Assembly: GCF_014284175.1 (NCBI RefSeq)
Contig: NZ_JACOGA010000002.1
Coordinates: forward strand, 186,001 to 250,000
Direction: 5' to 3'
Length of the DNA: 64,000 nt
DNA from: Affinundibacterium flavidum
GTDB taxonomy: Bacteria; Pseudomonadota; Gammaproteobacteria; Burkholderiales; Burkholderiaceae_D
Of this stretch, positions 27,281 through 38,300 are shown in pieces. The notes below the pieces were generated by a model. It did not search any database. It saw only the letters and a list, made by a program, of their open reading frames with translations, and was not told where the DNA came from. The position numbers and the translations under genes are program-made. The first letter of the stretch is position 1. Every line of letters starts with the position of its first letter.

Positions 27281-27387
27281 CGATGCGTCCTTGGGTTGGA
27301 TGTGAGAGCAAAAGTCTCACGATTATTTTTCTTTTGAAACGAGCTTCACTTTTGTGGAACCCTTACTTTGAATCGTTATCCTTAACT

Positions 27388-28725
27388 TTATATGGAATCT
27401 TTTCGATGAGATGCGCGCCGCCAATACTGCAATCCAAAATATAGCGGCAAGCCAACGACACCTAAGACCGTTACCCACAGCATAGATTCGGTACCAACGC
27501 CAAACCACGCCCAGATGCAATACGCTGTCGCCAAAGATGCACCGATCGGCAAGCCCCACGAGCGCTTGCTTTCGCCGGCGAGTTTTTCTTGGTGCCATAG
27601 TTTGATCAAACCAATTGCCGCGAATAGATAGAGTGGCATATTTGATGCCGTGACCATCACGCTCAAAAAGGTAAAGCCCTGCGCCAGACTGCGGCTGTAG
27701 TTCATCGCAATCATCAGGCTGGCGATAATGCCAGTCAGGATCAAAGCCGCTGCCGGAGCGCCGCGACCATTATGCTTTTTTAAGCTAGCAGGAAATACTT
27801 CATGATTTGCCATCGAGACTGTCATTTCGCCCGCAATCATGGTCCAACCATTCAATGCACCCAAGCCGCTAATGATGACAAACAAAGCTATCCAGCGCCC
27901 GGAATCTGGCGTCAGATAGTGATGAAATAAATCGACGAAAGGCGCATTGGAATTAACCAATTCAGCTTGCGGCAGTAGCAATAAGGGAATCGCCGAGACA
28001 CCGATATAAATCACCGCCGTCACTATCGTGCCCACCATCGTGGCGCGTGGTATCGTAGTTTCGGGATGGTCCACTTTACCTGCGGGTATGGTTGCGCTCT
28101 CCACACCTAACATCGCAAACAAAGCGATGGTGCCAGCAGCAGCGCTAGCTTCCAACGATAGCGGCGTGGTCGGTAACTGAGCGACATACACCGAAGCATC
28201 GGCAAGTAACATATACAAGCCTAACATCAGCACGGCCAACATGGGCAACAACTTCAGCAAAGTTGAAATCAATTGCACGCGCCCAGAAGTCTGCAAGCCA
28301 CGCAAATTGACCAACACAAAAAACCAGATCAACGCTATCGCCGTGAGAGGTGCCAGCCAGGCAGTATTTGCTAATACTGGAAACAGGCTACTTAAATATC
28401 CGACGATACCGATGGCCAGAGTCGAATTCGTAATGCACACCGAAACCCAGTAACACCACAAAATAAAGAACGCAAACACATTGCCGAAGGCCGCGCGAGT
28501 GTAAGCATAGGGGCCATCTGCTTGTGGCAAGGCGCGGGCAAAACGAGCGAATACCTGTGCGATAAAAATACAGCCAACTAAGGTAATTCCCCAACCGATG
28601 AAGGCATTAAAACCATACGGCGCGAGTGAGGCGGGTAACATGAAGATACCCATGCCGATCACATTCCCGATAATCAGCGCGGTGCTGGTCCAGAATCCTA
28701 TCGGCTTAGCATTTATTGTCGTCAT
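27388..28725 (-). CDS. APC-superfamily amino acid/polyamine permease (basic amino acid antiporter type)
   Basis: About 445 residues with twelve hydrophobic helices. The first carries the APC signature (GFWTSTALIIGNVIGMGIFM LPASLAPYG), as in AdiC/PotE/CadB antiporters, and helix 6 has GTIALFAMLGVESATIPAG. It should exchange an amino acid or amine across the inner membrane. No decarboxylase gene lies beside it, so an acid-resistance role is not shown. The frame extends to an ATG at 28803; the ATG at 28725 places the first motif close to the N-terminus as in the family. Confidence 0.82.
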   Translation of the reverse strand: MTTINAKPIGFWTSTALIIGNVIGMGIFMLPASLAPYGFNAFIGWGITLVGCIFIAQVFARFARALPQADGPYAYTRAAFGNVFAFFILWCYWVSVCITNSTLAIGIVGYLSSLFPVLANTAWLAPLTAIALIWFFVLVNLRGLQTSGRVQLISTLLKLLPMLAVLMLGLYMLLADASVYVAQLPTTPLSLEASAAAGTIALFAMLGVESATIPAGKVDHPETTIPRATMVGTIVTAVIYIGVSAIPLLLLPQAELVNSNAPFVDLFHHYLTPDSGRWIALFVIISGLGALNGWTMIAGEMTVSMANHEVFPASLKKHNGRGAPAAALILTGIIASLMIAMNYSRSLAQGFTFLSVMVTASNMPLYLFAAIGLIKLWHQEKLAGESKRSWGLPIGASLATAYCIWAWFGVGTESMLWVTVLGVVGLPLYFGLQYWRRASHRKDSI

Positions 28726-29044
28726 CGTGATGGATCTCATACTGAACGCCATCAATGTTTGAAAGTATGAAGGGATGAAAGTATCAATGGCAGTGCGGAT
28801 CATGCTACGTGGTTCACCGCTGCATCGCTAGTAAATACTGTATCTGTGCGTAGCTTGCTATCGATACTGTCGCATAACAAGCTGATTTGTTGGCTATTCG
28901 CATCAGCTTTTGTTTTTATTGAAGGATGTCTTCGGCTCTGTTCGCTGAAGTTCGTCCAAAATCACCAAGCAAAAAAGACAGTCAATGCGAATTCATATAA
29001 CTGCCTATCCAGTCTTACTCTGCGCTTTTTTGTATGCAAAATGC

Positions 29045-31102
29045 TTATTCAGGCAGTTGTATTTTGATCGCCTGTTTACCGTCCCAGCGTTGATCAAACA
29101 GGGTCTTGCCATACAAACGCACCTGCACTCTTTGCCCACCGGCTTTGCCACCCTTATTCCTAGTCGTAATGATGTCCAATCCTTGCTGAGTGTTGTCATC
29201 GGCATCGGCATTTACATTGGTGCCAACGCCAAATGCACGAATATTTTTTAATGCCATCGATGGCCAAGCTTTTGGTAAGCGTGGCGTCATCGTAAAACTA
29301 CGCAAACCTGTTGGCTCAATTCCAAATAAACCTTCGGTGATGGTGCGGGCATACAAGGCGCTTTCGGCGGATAGATGTCTTTGATTACCTTCTGGCCAGG
29401 CTTCTATCGCGTAAGGAATGTGTTCACCGAGCAAACGGAGGTTCGAGTAATAACGGAAGTAAGGCAGAATTTTTTCCAGCTCGCCCATCTTCATCAAACC
29501 ACGGAATGCGTATAAGGTAGAGCGATCCCAATAGGTTTTGGAACCTGCCTCACTCAAAAGACCATTCGCTGACCAAAGTTGCGGTGAGAGCAGCGCATCG
29601 ACGGTGCCAGCTTGCCGTTCTGGCATACCAAACACCAAGGGCAAAGCAATCCAGGCACGCAATTTATCGTTGCCTTCGTAATAGCGATAGGTATCAAAGC
29701 CACCCACCTTCGCTGAAAAGTATTGATCAATTGCGCGTCTTTGCCGCTCAGCCTCGTTCCTCAATGTTTGCTGACGCTCAGTGCTGTCGGTTAAATGCAT
29801 CGCGCCAATTAGGCCGCCGTAGGCTAAAACATTGGTACTGAGATTGGCTTTACCAGCCGGAAAACGTCCTTCTAATTCGTCACTATCGGAATGGATAATA
29901 CCGGCCGCATCGCGCTTTCTGCGGGTGAATTCTAAGCACCAATCGATCAACGGACTCAATTGTTTAGCGATGATCGCATCGCCCTGCGCTAAGGCGAATT
30001 GACTAGCACCATAAGAAATCATGGCGCAATCCCCACGGTCGCCAGCACCGTCCCAATAACCACGACCTTCGGCAATGATTGACGAGGGAATCGGGCGATA
30101 GTCGGGGTTCATGAACTGGGCAAACAAACGGAAGCTATTGATGGCAGATTCCACGCCGCTGGCATCGCCCAAATACGGGAAGAAAGGATTCGCATATTCT
30201 GCCTGATCGTTAGCCCAAATCGCTGCGTAGTAACGCGTACCGCCAGGGCCATGCAACAGTCCGCCACGGGTCGCGAATATACTTTCAGCGGCCCGGATTT
30301 TAGCAAAATCAAACATCGCATTTAAAGTTGGTTCTGGCGTTTCTAACACCAATTTACTACGCCATTCATGCAATTTTGATTGACGTTTTTTTAGCTGCTC
30401 TGCCACGTCGACATACACCATTTCATTCGCCAGCCGTGCGCTGTAGACCACATCCAATACGGTGATGCCGCCGTCTTTTAATTTACCTTGACGTGCTGGG
30501 GAATTAGCTTGAATCACATAGGATCCGTGCGTACCAGCACTAGCGGTTGTCGTTTCGATTTTTTGTAAGGCCGCGAAATTAAATTGCAGCGGCTTGCCAC
30601 TACGATTTTCTAAAATCAGACGTTCGATCAAAGCTGGTTCATCTGGTGCAGGTGACAACAAGCGAGTCAACTGTACGCCATTGGCTAACTCAGACACCAA
30701 ACGTAACTGACCATCGAAATGCACACGTTTCAATTTCTCTGGCTGAATATCACTGCCATTAATACTGAGGTGCGGTGAATCGGGCAATGCAAATTGGCGC
30801 ATCAGGCTGGCATGCGTATCATCGGGAATGGTGCGTAACATCGGCCATACCACAGTACGCTTCAATACCAGATTGGCCTGCGCATCACTACCATAATCGA
30901 TCACTGCAGAAACCTGACGTCCGCTCATTTCTAATTGATCAGTGTGAGCGTCTTTGACTTGCCAGGCGAGACTGCCATTTTGCAATGACCAACGTGCTTG
31001 AAATGTCGGAATATTCGCTTGCGCGCTAGCTGATGTTGACCATACAAAACAACTTGCAACAAGCAAACTAACAGCCAATGATGTTTGAGAAGATAGACGC
31101 AT
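29045..31102 (-). CDS. Secreted six-hairpin (alpha/alpha)6 glycoside hydrolase
   Basis: About 685 residues with a signal peptide (MRLSSQTSLAVSLLVASCFV to SASA-QA). The N-terminal part is beta-rich. From about residue 270 it has the repeated helices and aromatic motifs of (alpha/alpha)6-barrel glycosidases: YYAAIWANDQAEYANPFFPY, GRGYWDGAGDRGDCAMISYG, LWSANGLLSEAGSKTYWDRS. The acidic residues in WANDQAEY and GDRGD are candidate catalytic groups. The exact GH family was not assigned. It is the last gene of the TonB/GH63/GH27 cluster and probably acts in the periplasm on the same glycan. Confidence 0.7.
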   Translation of the reverse strand: MRLSSQTSLAVSLLVASCFVWSTSASAQANIPTFQARWSLQNGSLAWQVKDAHTDQLEMSGRQVSAVIDYGSDAQANLVLKRTVVWPMLRTIPDDTHASLMRQFALPDSPHLSINGSDIQPEKLKRVHFDGQLRLVSELANGVQLTRLLSPAPDEPALIERLILENRSGKPLQFNFAALQKIETTTASAGTHGSYVIQANSPARQGKLKDGGITVLDVVYSARLANEMVYVDVAEQLKKRQSKLHEWRSKLVLETPEPTLNAMFDFAKIRAAESIFATRGGLLHGPGGTRYYAAIWANDQAEYANPFFPYLGDASGVESAINSFRLFAQFMNPDYRPIPSSIIAEGRGYWDGAGDRGDCAMISYGASQFALAQGDAIIAKQLSPLIDWCLEFTRRKRDAAGIIHSDSDELEGRFPAGKANLSTNVLAYGGLIGAMHLTDSTERQQTLRNEAERQRRAIDQYFSAKVGGFDTYRYYEGNDKLRAWIALPLVFGMPERQAGTVDALLSPQLWSANGLLSEAGSKTYWDRSTLYAFRGLMKMGELEKILPYFRYYSNLRLLGEHIPYAIEAWPEGNQRHLSAESALYARTITEGLFGIEPTGLRSFTMTPRLPKAWPSMALKNIRAFGVGTNVNADADDNTQQGLDIITTRNKGGKAGGQRVQVRLYGKTLFDQRWDGKQAIKIQLPE

Positions 31103-31196
31103 GAGTGGTATGCCTCGTGTACGACGAAATAAATGGAAATATGGATCCCTACGCCACGGTAAGGATCCCTTCAACTACAACACAGATTAAAACATT

Positions 31197-31300
31197 AGGA
31201 CTTACGCAAAATTGCGCTGGCTAGGCGTGGAGCCGAAGACAGTGCAATTGCACGACGAGGCGAACACAACAACGCCAGCGTCTGTTTTGCGCAAGTTCTA
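31197..31300. repeat. ~104-bp inverted-repeat element with GACTTACGCAAAA ends
   Basis: AGGACTTACGCAAAA...GCGCTGG at the left matches the inverse of CCAGCG...TTTTGCGCAAGTTCT at the right. It sits between the GH27 gene and the six-hairpin gene. No coding capacity; a small dispersed repeat, or a structure between co-transcribed genes. Confidence 0.6.
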
Positions 31301-31305
31301 AACAA

Positions 31306-32508
31306 TTATAGATCCAAGCGCAGCATCACTACACCATGCGATACGACATCTGCAGTAAAACTACCCTTAGCCTTGGCTAAGTTTTTCTTTTGCCATAGAT
31401 CACGTACTTTCATACTCAATTGTTCTGGCAAATTCAGCATTTCCCAATCGACGGTAATGGCTTGCGTTTTCAAACTACGATTGAGTAAAACCACCGCTCT
31501 GCCGCCACCTTTGAGTGGACGCGCCCACACTTCCAGATCACCATTCTTGAAAACGCGCTTGCCTTGGATACCGAGCGCATCTTGATCAATCGCGATCACC
31601 TCTTTGTTAGTCAAAATGAACTTGGTTTCTTCTGACATATTCGCCAAATCATTACCAGCCATCAATGGCGCTGCCAGTATCGCCCATAAACTAAAGTGCG
31701 ATTTATATTCTTCAAAACTCATCTTGCCATTGCCGACTTCTAGCATATCAGGATCATTCCAATGTCCTGGTCCAGCGTAGATTTCTAAGCCAACTTGCAG
31801 ATCGAGAATATCCATCACACCATGCTCGAAGGTGCGTATGCCTTGCCAGTGATCATAAATATCATCGGTGGTGCGCCACAGATTGCCAACATTTTTGCCC
31901 CATTCCCAAGGCTTGTGTAAGCCCCATTCGCAAATGCTCAAGACGATAGGCCTGCCCGTTGCGCGCAGAGCATCGCTGATATTTTCATAGGTCGCTTTGG
32001 CGTTTTGATCGTAAGTCGAACACCAATCGTACTTCAGATAATCTACGCCCCACTCCGCATATTTTCTGGCGTCTTGATACTCATGTCCAAGACTACCCGG
32101 ACGTTTACCACAAGTTAAGCTACCGCCGTCTGAGTAAATGCCGAATTTCAAACCTTTAGAATGAATATAGTCGCCCAAGGCTTTCATACCGGATGGGAAG
32201 CGCACCGGATCAGGCAAAATATTACCGTCTTTATCGCGCCCGACTTGCCAGCAATCGTCGATCACGATGTACTCGTAACCTGCATCGCGCATACCATTAC
32301 TGACCATAGAATCGGCGGCTTGTTTAATCAATGTCTCGCTGACATTGCAGCCAAACTTGTTCCAGGTATTCCAACCCATAGGCGGCGTCAACGCCAGCCC
32401 ATTACCTTGCCGTGGCGGGCGCGGTGGCGCAGCTTCTGCTTGCGCTTGCTGCAGCGGCATAACACTACTCACAATGCTGAGTAGTAAGCAATAAATTAAA
32501 CGCTTCAT
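31306..32508 (-). CDS. GH27 alpha-galactosidase, secreted
   Basis: A 400-residue GH27 enzyme with a signal peptide (MKRLIYCLLLSIVSSVMPLQ to QAEA). The (beta/alpha)8 barrel shows TPPMGWNTWNKFGCNV at its start, YIVIDDCWQ, KFGIYSDGG, and YLKYDWC with nucleophile Asp161. WRTTDDIYDHW holds the acid/base Asp (215/216), and GPGHWNDPDMLEVG follows. The C-terminal ~100 residues are the usual antiparallel beta domain. It releases D-galactose from alpha-galactosides by a retaining mechanism in the periplasm. The 52-bp element at 32588-32639 lies 80 nt upstream and is shared with the TonB receptor and dgoD, linking it to galactose catabolism. Confidence 0.93.
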   Translation of the reverse strand: MKRLIYCLLLSIVSSVMPLQQAQAEAAPPRPPRQGNGLALTPPMGWNTWNKFGCNVSETLIKQAADSMVSNGMRDAGYEYIVIDDCWQVGRDKDGNILPDPVRFPSGMKALGDYIHSKGLKFGIYSDGGSLTCGKRPGSLGHEYQDARKYAEWGVDYLKYDWCSTYDQNAKATYENISDALRATGRPIVLSICEWGLHKPWEWGKNVGNLWRTTDDIYDHWQGIRTFEHGVMDILDLQVGLEIYAGPGHWNDPDMLEVGNGKMSFEEYKSHFSLWAILAAPLMAGNDLANMSEETKFILTNKEVIAIDQDALGIQGKRVFKNGDLEVWARPLKGGGRAVVLLNRSLKTQAITVDWEMLNLPEQLSMKVRDLWQKKNLAKAKGSFTADVVSHGVVMLRLDL

Positions 32509-32587
32509 CTTGTTGTCTCTGGTTAGTCAGTGATTATCACAATGTGTACAGGTTCTACATGGCTCGTAACGCAAGCTTAAAGGAGAC

Positions 32588-32639
32588 AGCTAGATCGTAT
32601 TTATGAATTAATTCCTCACTGCTATATGAAACTGGAATA
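32588..32639 (-). promoter_or_regulatory. Conserved 52-bp upstream element, GH27 copy
   Basis: Contains TATTTATGAAT, GCTAT and TGGAATA with the same internal spacing as the element upstream of the TonB receptor (38703-38754), and AGCTAGATC plus TATGAATTA in common with that upstream of dgoD (53617-53668). It lies 80 nt upstream of the alpha-galactosidase start, where a promoter or activator site belongs. Confidence 0.6.
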
Positions 32640-32766
32640 ACAAGGACAAGAGCGACTTGTGTAAATTTTCAATCAGCCGATCATAAAAAGAAGCAAGCGC
32701 CCTTCCTCCCCCCAACCACCCCGTAATGCTGGGTGAAAAGAGGGGGCGCAAGCATATATGAACTAC

Positions 32767-35160
32767 TTATTTAGGAGGATAAGACCGCGGCTTCTGCGAC
32801 AAGCGCTCTAGCATCAGCAAGTGCGCAGCGCTCCAGCTGAAATTACTTGCCCCTTGCGTGCGCCCAGTCAATGGATGATAGTTTTCGCGAATCGAAGCAT
32901 CGCCTTGCAAACCCATCGCGCCACGCATGAATTGTTGTTGTATGCGCTGAGCTTGTTGGTGATAGCCATAGTTATGTAAGCCAACTATGCCGAAGTAAAG
33001 TTGATCTAACCAGACCCGACCACGCCAATAACTTTCAGGGTCATAGGCGGGATTACTCAGTGCCGCCGTCGGTAAGGGAACTTGCGTCAGAAATTCGCGC
33101 GGATTCATCATCGTTTGCATCACCGCTTTAGTCTGCGCCTTGCTGGCGGCGCCTGTCCAAAGTGGCGACCATCCCTCAGGACCACGCCCGCGTTGGCTTA
33201 ACAATGTTCCCTGACAAGCGTTACCTATTTGATTCTCAGGCTTGGCGTCGATCTGCCTGTCATAAAAAAATCCGGTTTTTGCATCATAAAAACACGCTTG
33301 TATCCTCAGTTTCAATTTTTGCGCTTGCACTCGCCATTGATGCGCGGCAGAGCGATCCTGCAAAGCGTCGGCAATACGCGCTAGCAGCATTTTTTCCTGA
33401 TACAAGAAGGCATTCAAATCGACCGACTCTTGATTGATGGAATACCCTTGCAATGCACCTTGGGCGTCGCGGTTTTCAAACACCCTGACCTGCCAGTCAA
33501 TTCTGGCTCGTGCTAAATTACCTTGATAATATTGATCGGCATAGCGTTGCAAGGCAGGGTCATCAATAAAGCCAAAGCGGGCGGCATTATCCATCCCAGA
33601 TTCATAGGCAGCAGCTTCTTGTACAGGCAATTCCAATTGTTGATACGCGCGCTTAGCTAAGATGCTTTCATAGGCAGAAATTCCTGCGCAATCATACATG
33701 CCGTCAGTCTGTTGACGACATGCTGGCAATCCCGGATCAGCAGGTAATTTGACCTTAAATCGTAGTTGCCCGTCCTTAGTAGTATGGATAGGGTGTACTG
33801 TCGCTCCATATTCGACTAAACCGTTTTGGTTATGATCGCGATTGCGATACCACCATGTGTGATATGCCTCTAAGCGCGGGCGCATTTCGCGCAGCCAATT
33901 CAAATCTTTTGTTTGCTGAAACAATTCCCACACTGCCCAAGCGGCCAAGGGTGGTTTGGAATTGCGCTCATTCCAATGATCACCATCGCCGCCACGCGCA
34001 GCATCCTGATTACAAAAAACCGTATCGATCAACATCCCCGCATCTTGTGGGCGCAACGGATCTTGAGCGCTGATCTGATAATCAAACATAGCGCGCATCA
34101 CGTTTTTGCCTAGCTGCGCATCAACCGCAGCCAAGGCATACGCATGTTTCCATGAATCCCAAGCCCATGCGCCGTTAAACCAGCGTGCCGTCGTCGATGG
34201 CACCACAATATCGTGCTTTATTTTTCCGGCCGGCGCGCGCCAGTTCGCAATCAAAGTCTCGAATGCTTTAGTGCTTAAGGCCGTTGCAGGCAACTTTGCA
34301 AGCCACTGCGACCACCGCAATTGATTCTTACTGATCAATTCCTCCGCACGGGCAAACAAGTGGGCAACGTCGACATGCGGCGGCACATCGTTCGTCAATT
34401 GATAACGATAGATACTATAAAAAACCGTGCCAGCGCCCGCCGCCAATGGCGCCATGCGCATCTCGCTTTGATAAGATTTATCCTGCACAGAAGTTTGTGC
34501 TGGCAAGCTGCGTATGATCTGATAGCTGGCAGCGCCGCTAGTCATCAGATTTAAAATATCGCGTTGTCGACTAAATGCGACTTTGATGCCGTCGGGTGTT
34601 GCACTCAGTGTTGTTTGCCAATCGGGAAAGCGTTGCGCCACGGTCTGCCGTTTATCCCAAGACGTCATCAATTGCCCCTGCCAATGCCATTCCAATTGCA
34701 TGCGCTTGGGTGATGTATTTTCCAGACGATAGCGCACGATGGCGTCATATTGATTCAGAAAATACAGATCCAGATGCACCCGTAAATTCTTCCATTCTAT
34801 TGTTTGTCTTAACTGACCTGGGCCACTACTTTGACTCAGCTGCGCTCGCGCGAGATCAAACTGCTCACCTGTGAGACTGTCTCTGATCTGAAAGCGTTCC
34901 AGCGCATCGGCCAGATACAAACTGTATTCTTCAAAAACCAACAAAGGCCCGGGGAAAGTTCCCGCAAACTCTGCGCGGTCTGGCAATAAATAACCGTGCC
35001 AACTACCTGCATCGAATAAAGGATTGAATTGCTGATTTTGATAGTGATCAAAATCTTGCATTGCGGTTGGCAAGCCAGTGCGATTCAACACTTTATCTGA
35101 GGCTTGCGCAGTACCAAAGAAAACTAAGAGGATTAATACAAGTAACTTATGCCGTCTCAT
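32767..35160 (-). CDS. GH63 (YgjK-type) alpha-glucosidase, secreted
   Basis: About 797 residues with a signal peptide (MRRHKLLVLILLVFFGTAQA). An N-terminal beta domain is followed by an (alpha/alpha)6 barrel with WFNGAWAWDSWKHAYALA, the GH63 motif with the catalytic Asp, then DGDHWNERNSKPPLAAWAVW and NRDHNQNGLVEYG. YWRGRVWLDQLYFG and NYHPLTGRTQGASNFSWSAA near the end carry the second acidic region. E. coli YgjK, the closest well-known relative by motif, hydrolyses alpha-glucosides. Upstream in-frame ATGs (35268, 35172) exist; 35160 puts the signal peptide at the N-terminus. It sits between the TonB receptor and GH27 genes. Confidence 0.85.
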   Translation of the reverse strand: MRRHKLLVLILLVFFGTAQASDKVLNRTGLPTAMQDFDHYQNQQFNPLFDAGSWHGYLLPDRAEFAGTFPGPLLVFEEYSLYLADALERFQIRDSLTGEQFDLARAQLSQSSGPGQLRQTIEWKNLRVHLDLYFLNQYDAIVRYRLENTSPKRMQLEWHWQGQLMTSWDKRQTVAQRFPDWQTTLSATPDGIKVAFSRQRDILNLMTSGAASYQIIRSLPAQTSVQDKSYQSEMRMAPLAAGAGTVFYSIYRYQLTNDVPPHVDVAHLFARAEELISKNQLRWSQWLAKLPATALSTKAFETLIANWRAPAGKIKHDIVVPSTTARWFNGAWAWDSWKHAYALAAVDAQLGKNVMRAMFDYQISAQDPLRPQDAGMLIDTVFCNQDAARGGDGDHWNERNSKPPLAAWAVWELFQQTKDLNWLREMRPRLEAYHTWWYRNRDHNQNGLVEYGATVHPIHTTKDGQLRFKVKLPADPGLPACRQQTDGMYDCAGISAYESILAKRAYQQLELPVQEAAAYESGMDNAARFGFIDDPALQRYADQYYQGNLARARIDWQVRVFENRDAQGALQGYSINQESVDLNAFLYQEKMLLARIADALQDRSAAHQWRVQAQKLKLRIQACFYDAKTGFFYDRQIDAKPENQIGNACQGTLLSQRGRGPEGWSPLWTGAASKAQTKAVMQTMMNPREFLTQVPLPTAALSNPAYDPESYWRGRVWLDQLYFGIVGLHNYGYHQQAQRIQQQFMRGAMGLQGDASIRENYHPLTGRTQGASNFSWSAAHLLMLERLSQKPRSYPPK

Positions 35161-35372
35161 AAATTTGCACATATTCTTATACACTTTCTTAGAAAAAAAT
35201 ATCTTAGCATTTTGCTGCGCCAAACACTCCACCTGCAAAGCGAAAAATGATCGCATCACAAAAATCAAGGCGTCAAAAAGAAGGGGCTGACGAGAACGCC
35301 AGCCCCAAAGCTACTTGAGGAGTAATACGGAAAACCTATAAAAAAACTAATGACAACACTGATGACTAAAAA

Positions 35373-38300
35373 TTAGAATTCATAACGAGCGTGCAAACTC
35401 ATAGTCCGTGGCGGCGCGAATCCGGTTGGTATTTGATAATTCAAATTCAGACGATTGCCACTAGGTTGGAGAGTGTCTTGACGACTATAGTCACGATTTT
35501 GTGCGATCTCGGTCACCGTGCGAGTATTAAACACGTTGTAGATCTTCCATTGCAAAGTCAAGGTGCTGTTATTAGCTAACTTTTTGATATAAGAAAAATC
35601 AAGATTGAAAGATGTCGTCCATGGCAATAACTTGCCATTGCCACGGTGGCCCAAGGTCGTCACACCTTGCTCATTCAAGCAGTAGTAACTAGAACCGGAT
35701 GTATAACCACCAGATCCACCTTTCGTCGAGCCATCAGGACCATAAAAATCTTTCACTGTCGGAGGAACATAGCCTAAACAACTAGTTGGGCGACCAGAAG
35801 CCACATCCAAAACACCACCTACACGGAAATTATCGTTAATCGCATAGTTACCATTGAGTTTAATATGGTGAGTACGATCATTTGCGGTCCGGCCATAGGC
35901 ACCATGCGTAAAGGAACCAAAGTCGAAGTCTTGCGACCCAGCTGCATCATCTTGCTGCAAGTCAGATTGTACAAAGCCTTCGGCCGTACCTTCTGTGCGT
36001 GACCAAGTATAGGAACCTTGTACACCCCACTTACCATCAAATGGATGTTCGAGTCCGATTTCCAAGGCTTTATGGTTACGCGTATATTTCGCCAAACCTA
36101 AATAGTTATTTGGAATTCTGACTGTCTGCATTTTTCCATCATTATTCAGATCGAGTGCCAAATTCAAGTCATTACCTGGGTTGACCATCATGCAAGTTGG
36201 AATCGTGCCAGGATTGAACTTGGTATAGCCATTATCCTTCGCCCATTGCGCGATGCCACCAGAAGAGCAATAGTCATCCATACCATTTTGAACCTTACGA
36301 TACACGCCCTTCACACCGATAGTCCAATCTTTAGTCAGCGCTTTTTGGAAACCTAAAATCAATTCATCTTGTGACATAGGTTTCAATTCAGTATCTGCCA
36401 GTGTGGCTGGATTTGGCGCCTGCAAACTACCAGTAATAATCGATGAGCCAATTTGCGGCCCCAAAGTCAATGGCGCGAGTGTCTTCGGATCTTTTCCAGA
36501 AAAACTATAAAATTGACCTATCGTGTATTCAGAGTTACTTGCGCGAACACTGATATTGGATGGCATTGGAATATAGTAGCGCCCAGCATTTCCATACACC
36601 TTCATGCTCGCATCGCCATTCACATCCCACACTGCGCCCACACGTGGCGCAATCAAGTTATCTTTTTTCAAGAAACTAATACCATCGGCATTTTTATTGT
36701 TGAAAGCTTCAGAACGCAAACCGCCAATCAAAATCACATTTTTAGCGATCTTCCAGTTGTCTTCGACGTACCAAGCATTATTGATGACTTCATAAGCACC
36801 CGTGGTAGTTTGGTAGTGGCGTACGCGAACATATTCTGAACCATATGGCACGGCATTCGGCACACCGTTGACAGAGCCATCACGATTTGTTTGGTCATAA
36901 TAACGATAATAAATTCCGCCACTATAGGTATAACCCGCATTGGTTGAAACAAATTTTTGACTGTCATAACCAGCACGCAGTGTATGGCCGCCAATATTGT
37001 ATTCAAGATCTAAACGTTTTCCTTTACGACTGTCGCCATCATCAGGCGCTTTCAGATCGCGCACCGTCGGATGATTCGGATCAAAACAACCGCCCTGCCA
37101 AGCATTATTATAGAAAATTGCAGGGCATTCGGTGCCGAAGGCTTGAGGGTCAATAAAACGTGAACTATTTTGAGTGCGTCCAATTTGCGCGGACAAAGTC
37201 AAATTATCAGTCAAGTAACCCGTGTATTTTAAGACCTCAAAATGATTCTTATATTCAAGCGAAGTCGGCGTCGCTTTACCTATATGAGTTTGGCTGTAAT
37301 GGACCGGATCGACTTGATTGCCATTCGCGTCCAAAGTGGCGTTATATCCAATATTATTACTTTTTCCGCCTGCTTCAATACCTGTAAATTCGAGGCGGTG
37401 ATCATCAGTAATTTGCCAATCCAGTTTCAACAATCCTTGAGGAGAATTATTTTGAAAATGGCTACTCCCTGTATTGCCGTAGCCATCAGAGTTAACACGA
37501 TTCGCCTGCAACATTCCAAACATGAACAGTTTGTCTTTAATGATCGGGCCACCCGCGGTGACGGATGCGTTTAAACCACTACCGCGATTTGCGGGATTTG
37601 TATAATAAACGTATTTATTGCCGTTCTTAATATCCTCTGGTTCACGGCTGATAACAACCTTGTCATCTTTAGTATTTAAGCTTGACGATGAATAGGATCC
37701 GGTAACGCCAAACTTCCATTCATTGGTACCGCGTTTGGTCGTTGAGTTGATAATGCCGCCCATAGAACGACCAAATTCCACACCATAACCACCCGTCTTC
37801 ACTTGCTGCTCGTTGAGCGCCTCAAATGGCAAACTAAAGAAGGTCATCATCTTACGAATATTCGTCACATCAAAGCCATTGATGTAATAACCGTTTTCAG
37901 CCACAGAAGAACCACCGAATGATGCCAAACCACCGAATCCACCAACACCTTTCACCGTGCCTGGCGCTAACAAAGCAATAGAGGTCGCGTCTTGTCCCAC
38001 TGGCAGTGCGATCACTTGTTTGTTGGTGTAGACCACGTTCGATTCTGCACTGGAAACGTCGATCGGACTACGCACACGAGAGCTAGTCACAGTCACAGTT
38101 TGCACATCATCTAATCGCACTTCCGTACCAGTACCAATCACAACCTGCACTTCACGGGTCACGCCACCAGAAATCACTTTATAGAAACCGGTTGGCAAAC
38201 GCGGGACGGTGAAATTACCATCGTTGCCAGCCTCAATGGTGCGGCTCGTACCGTTTTCCAAATTAACGATTTGAATCTGTGCCTTTGCTTTGGCATGACC

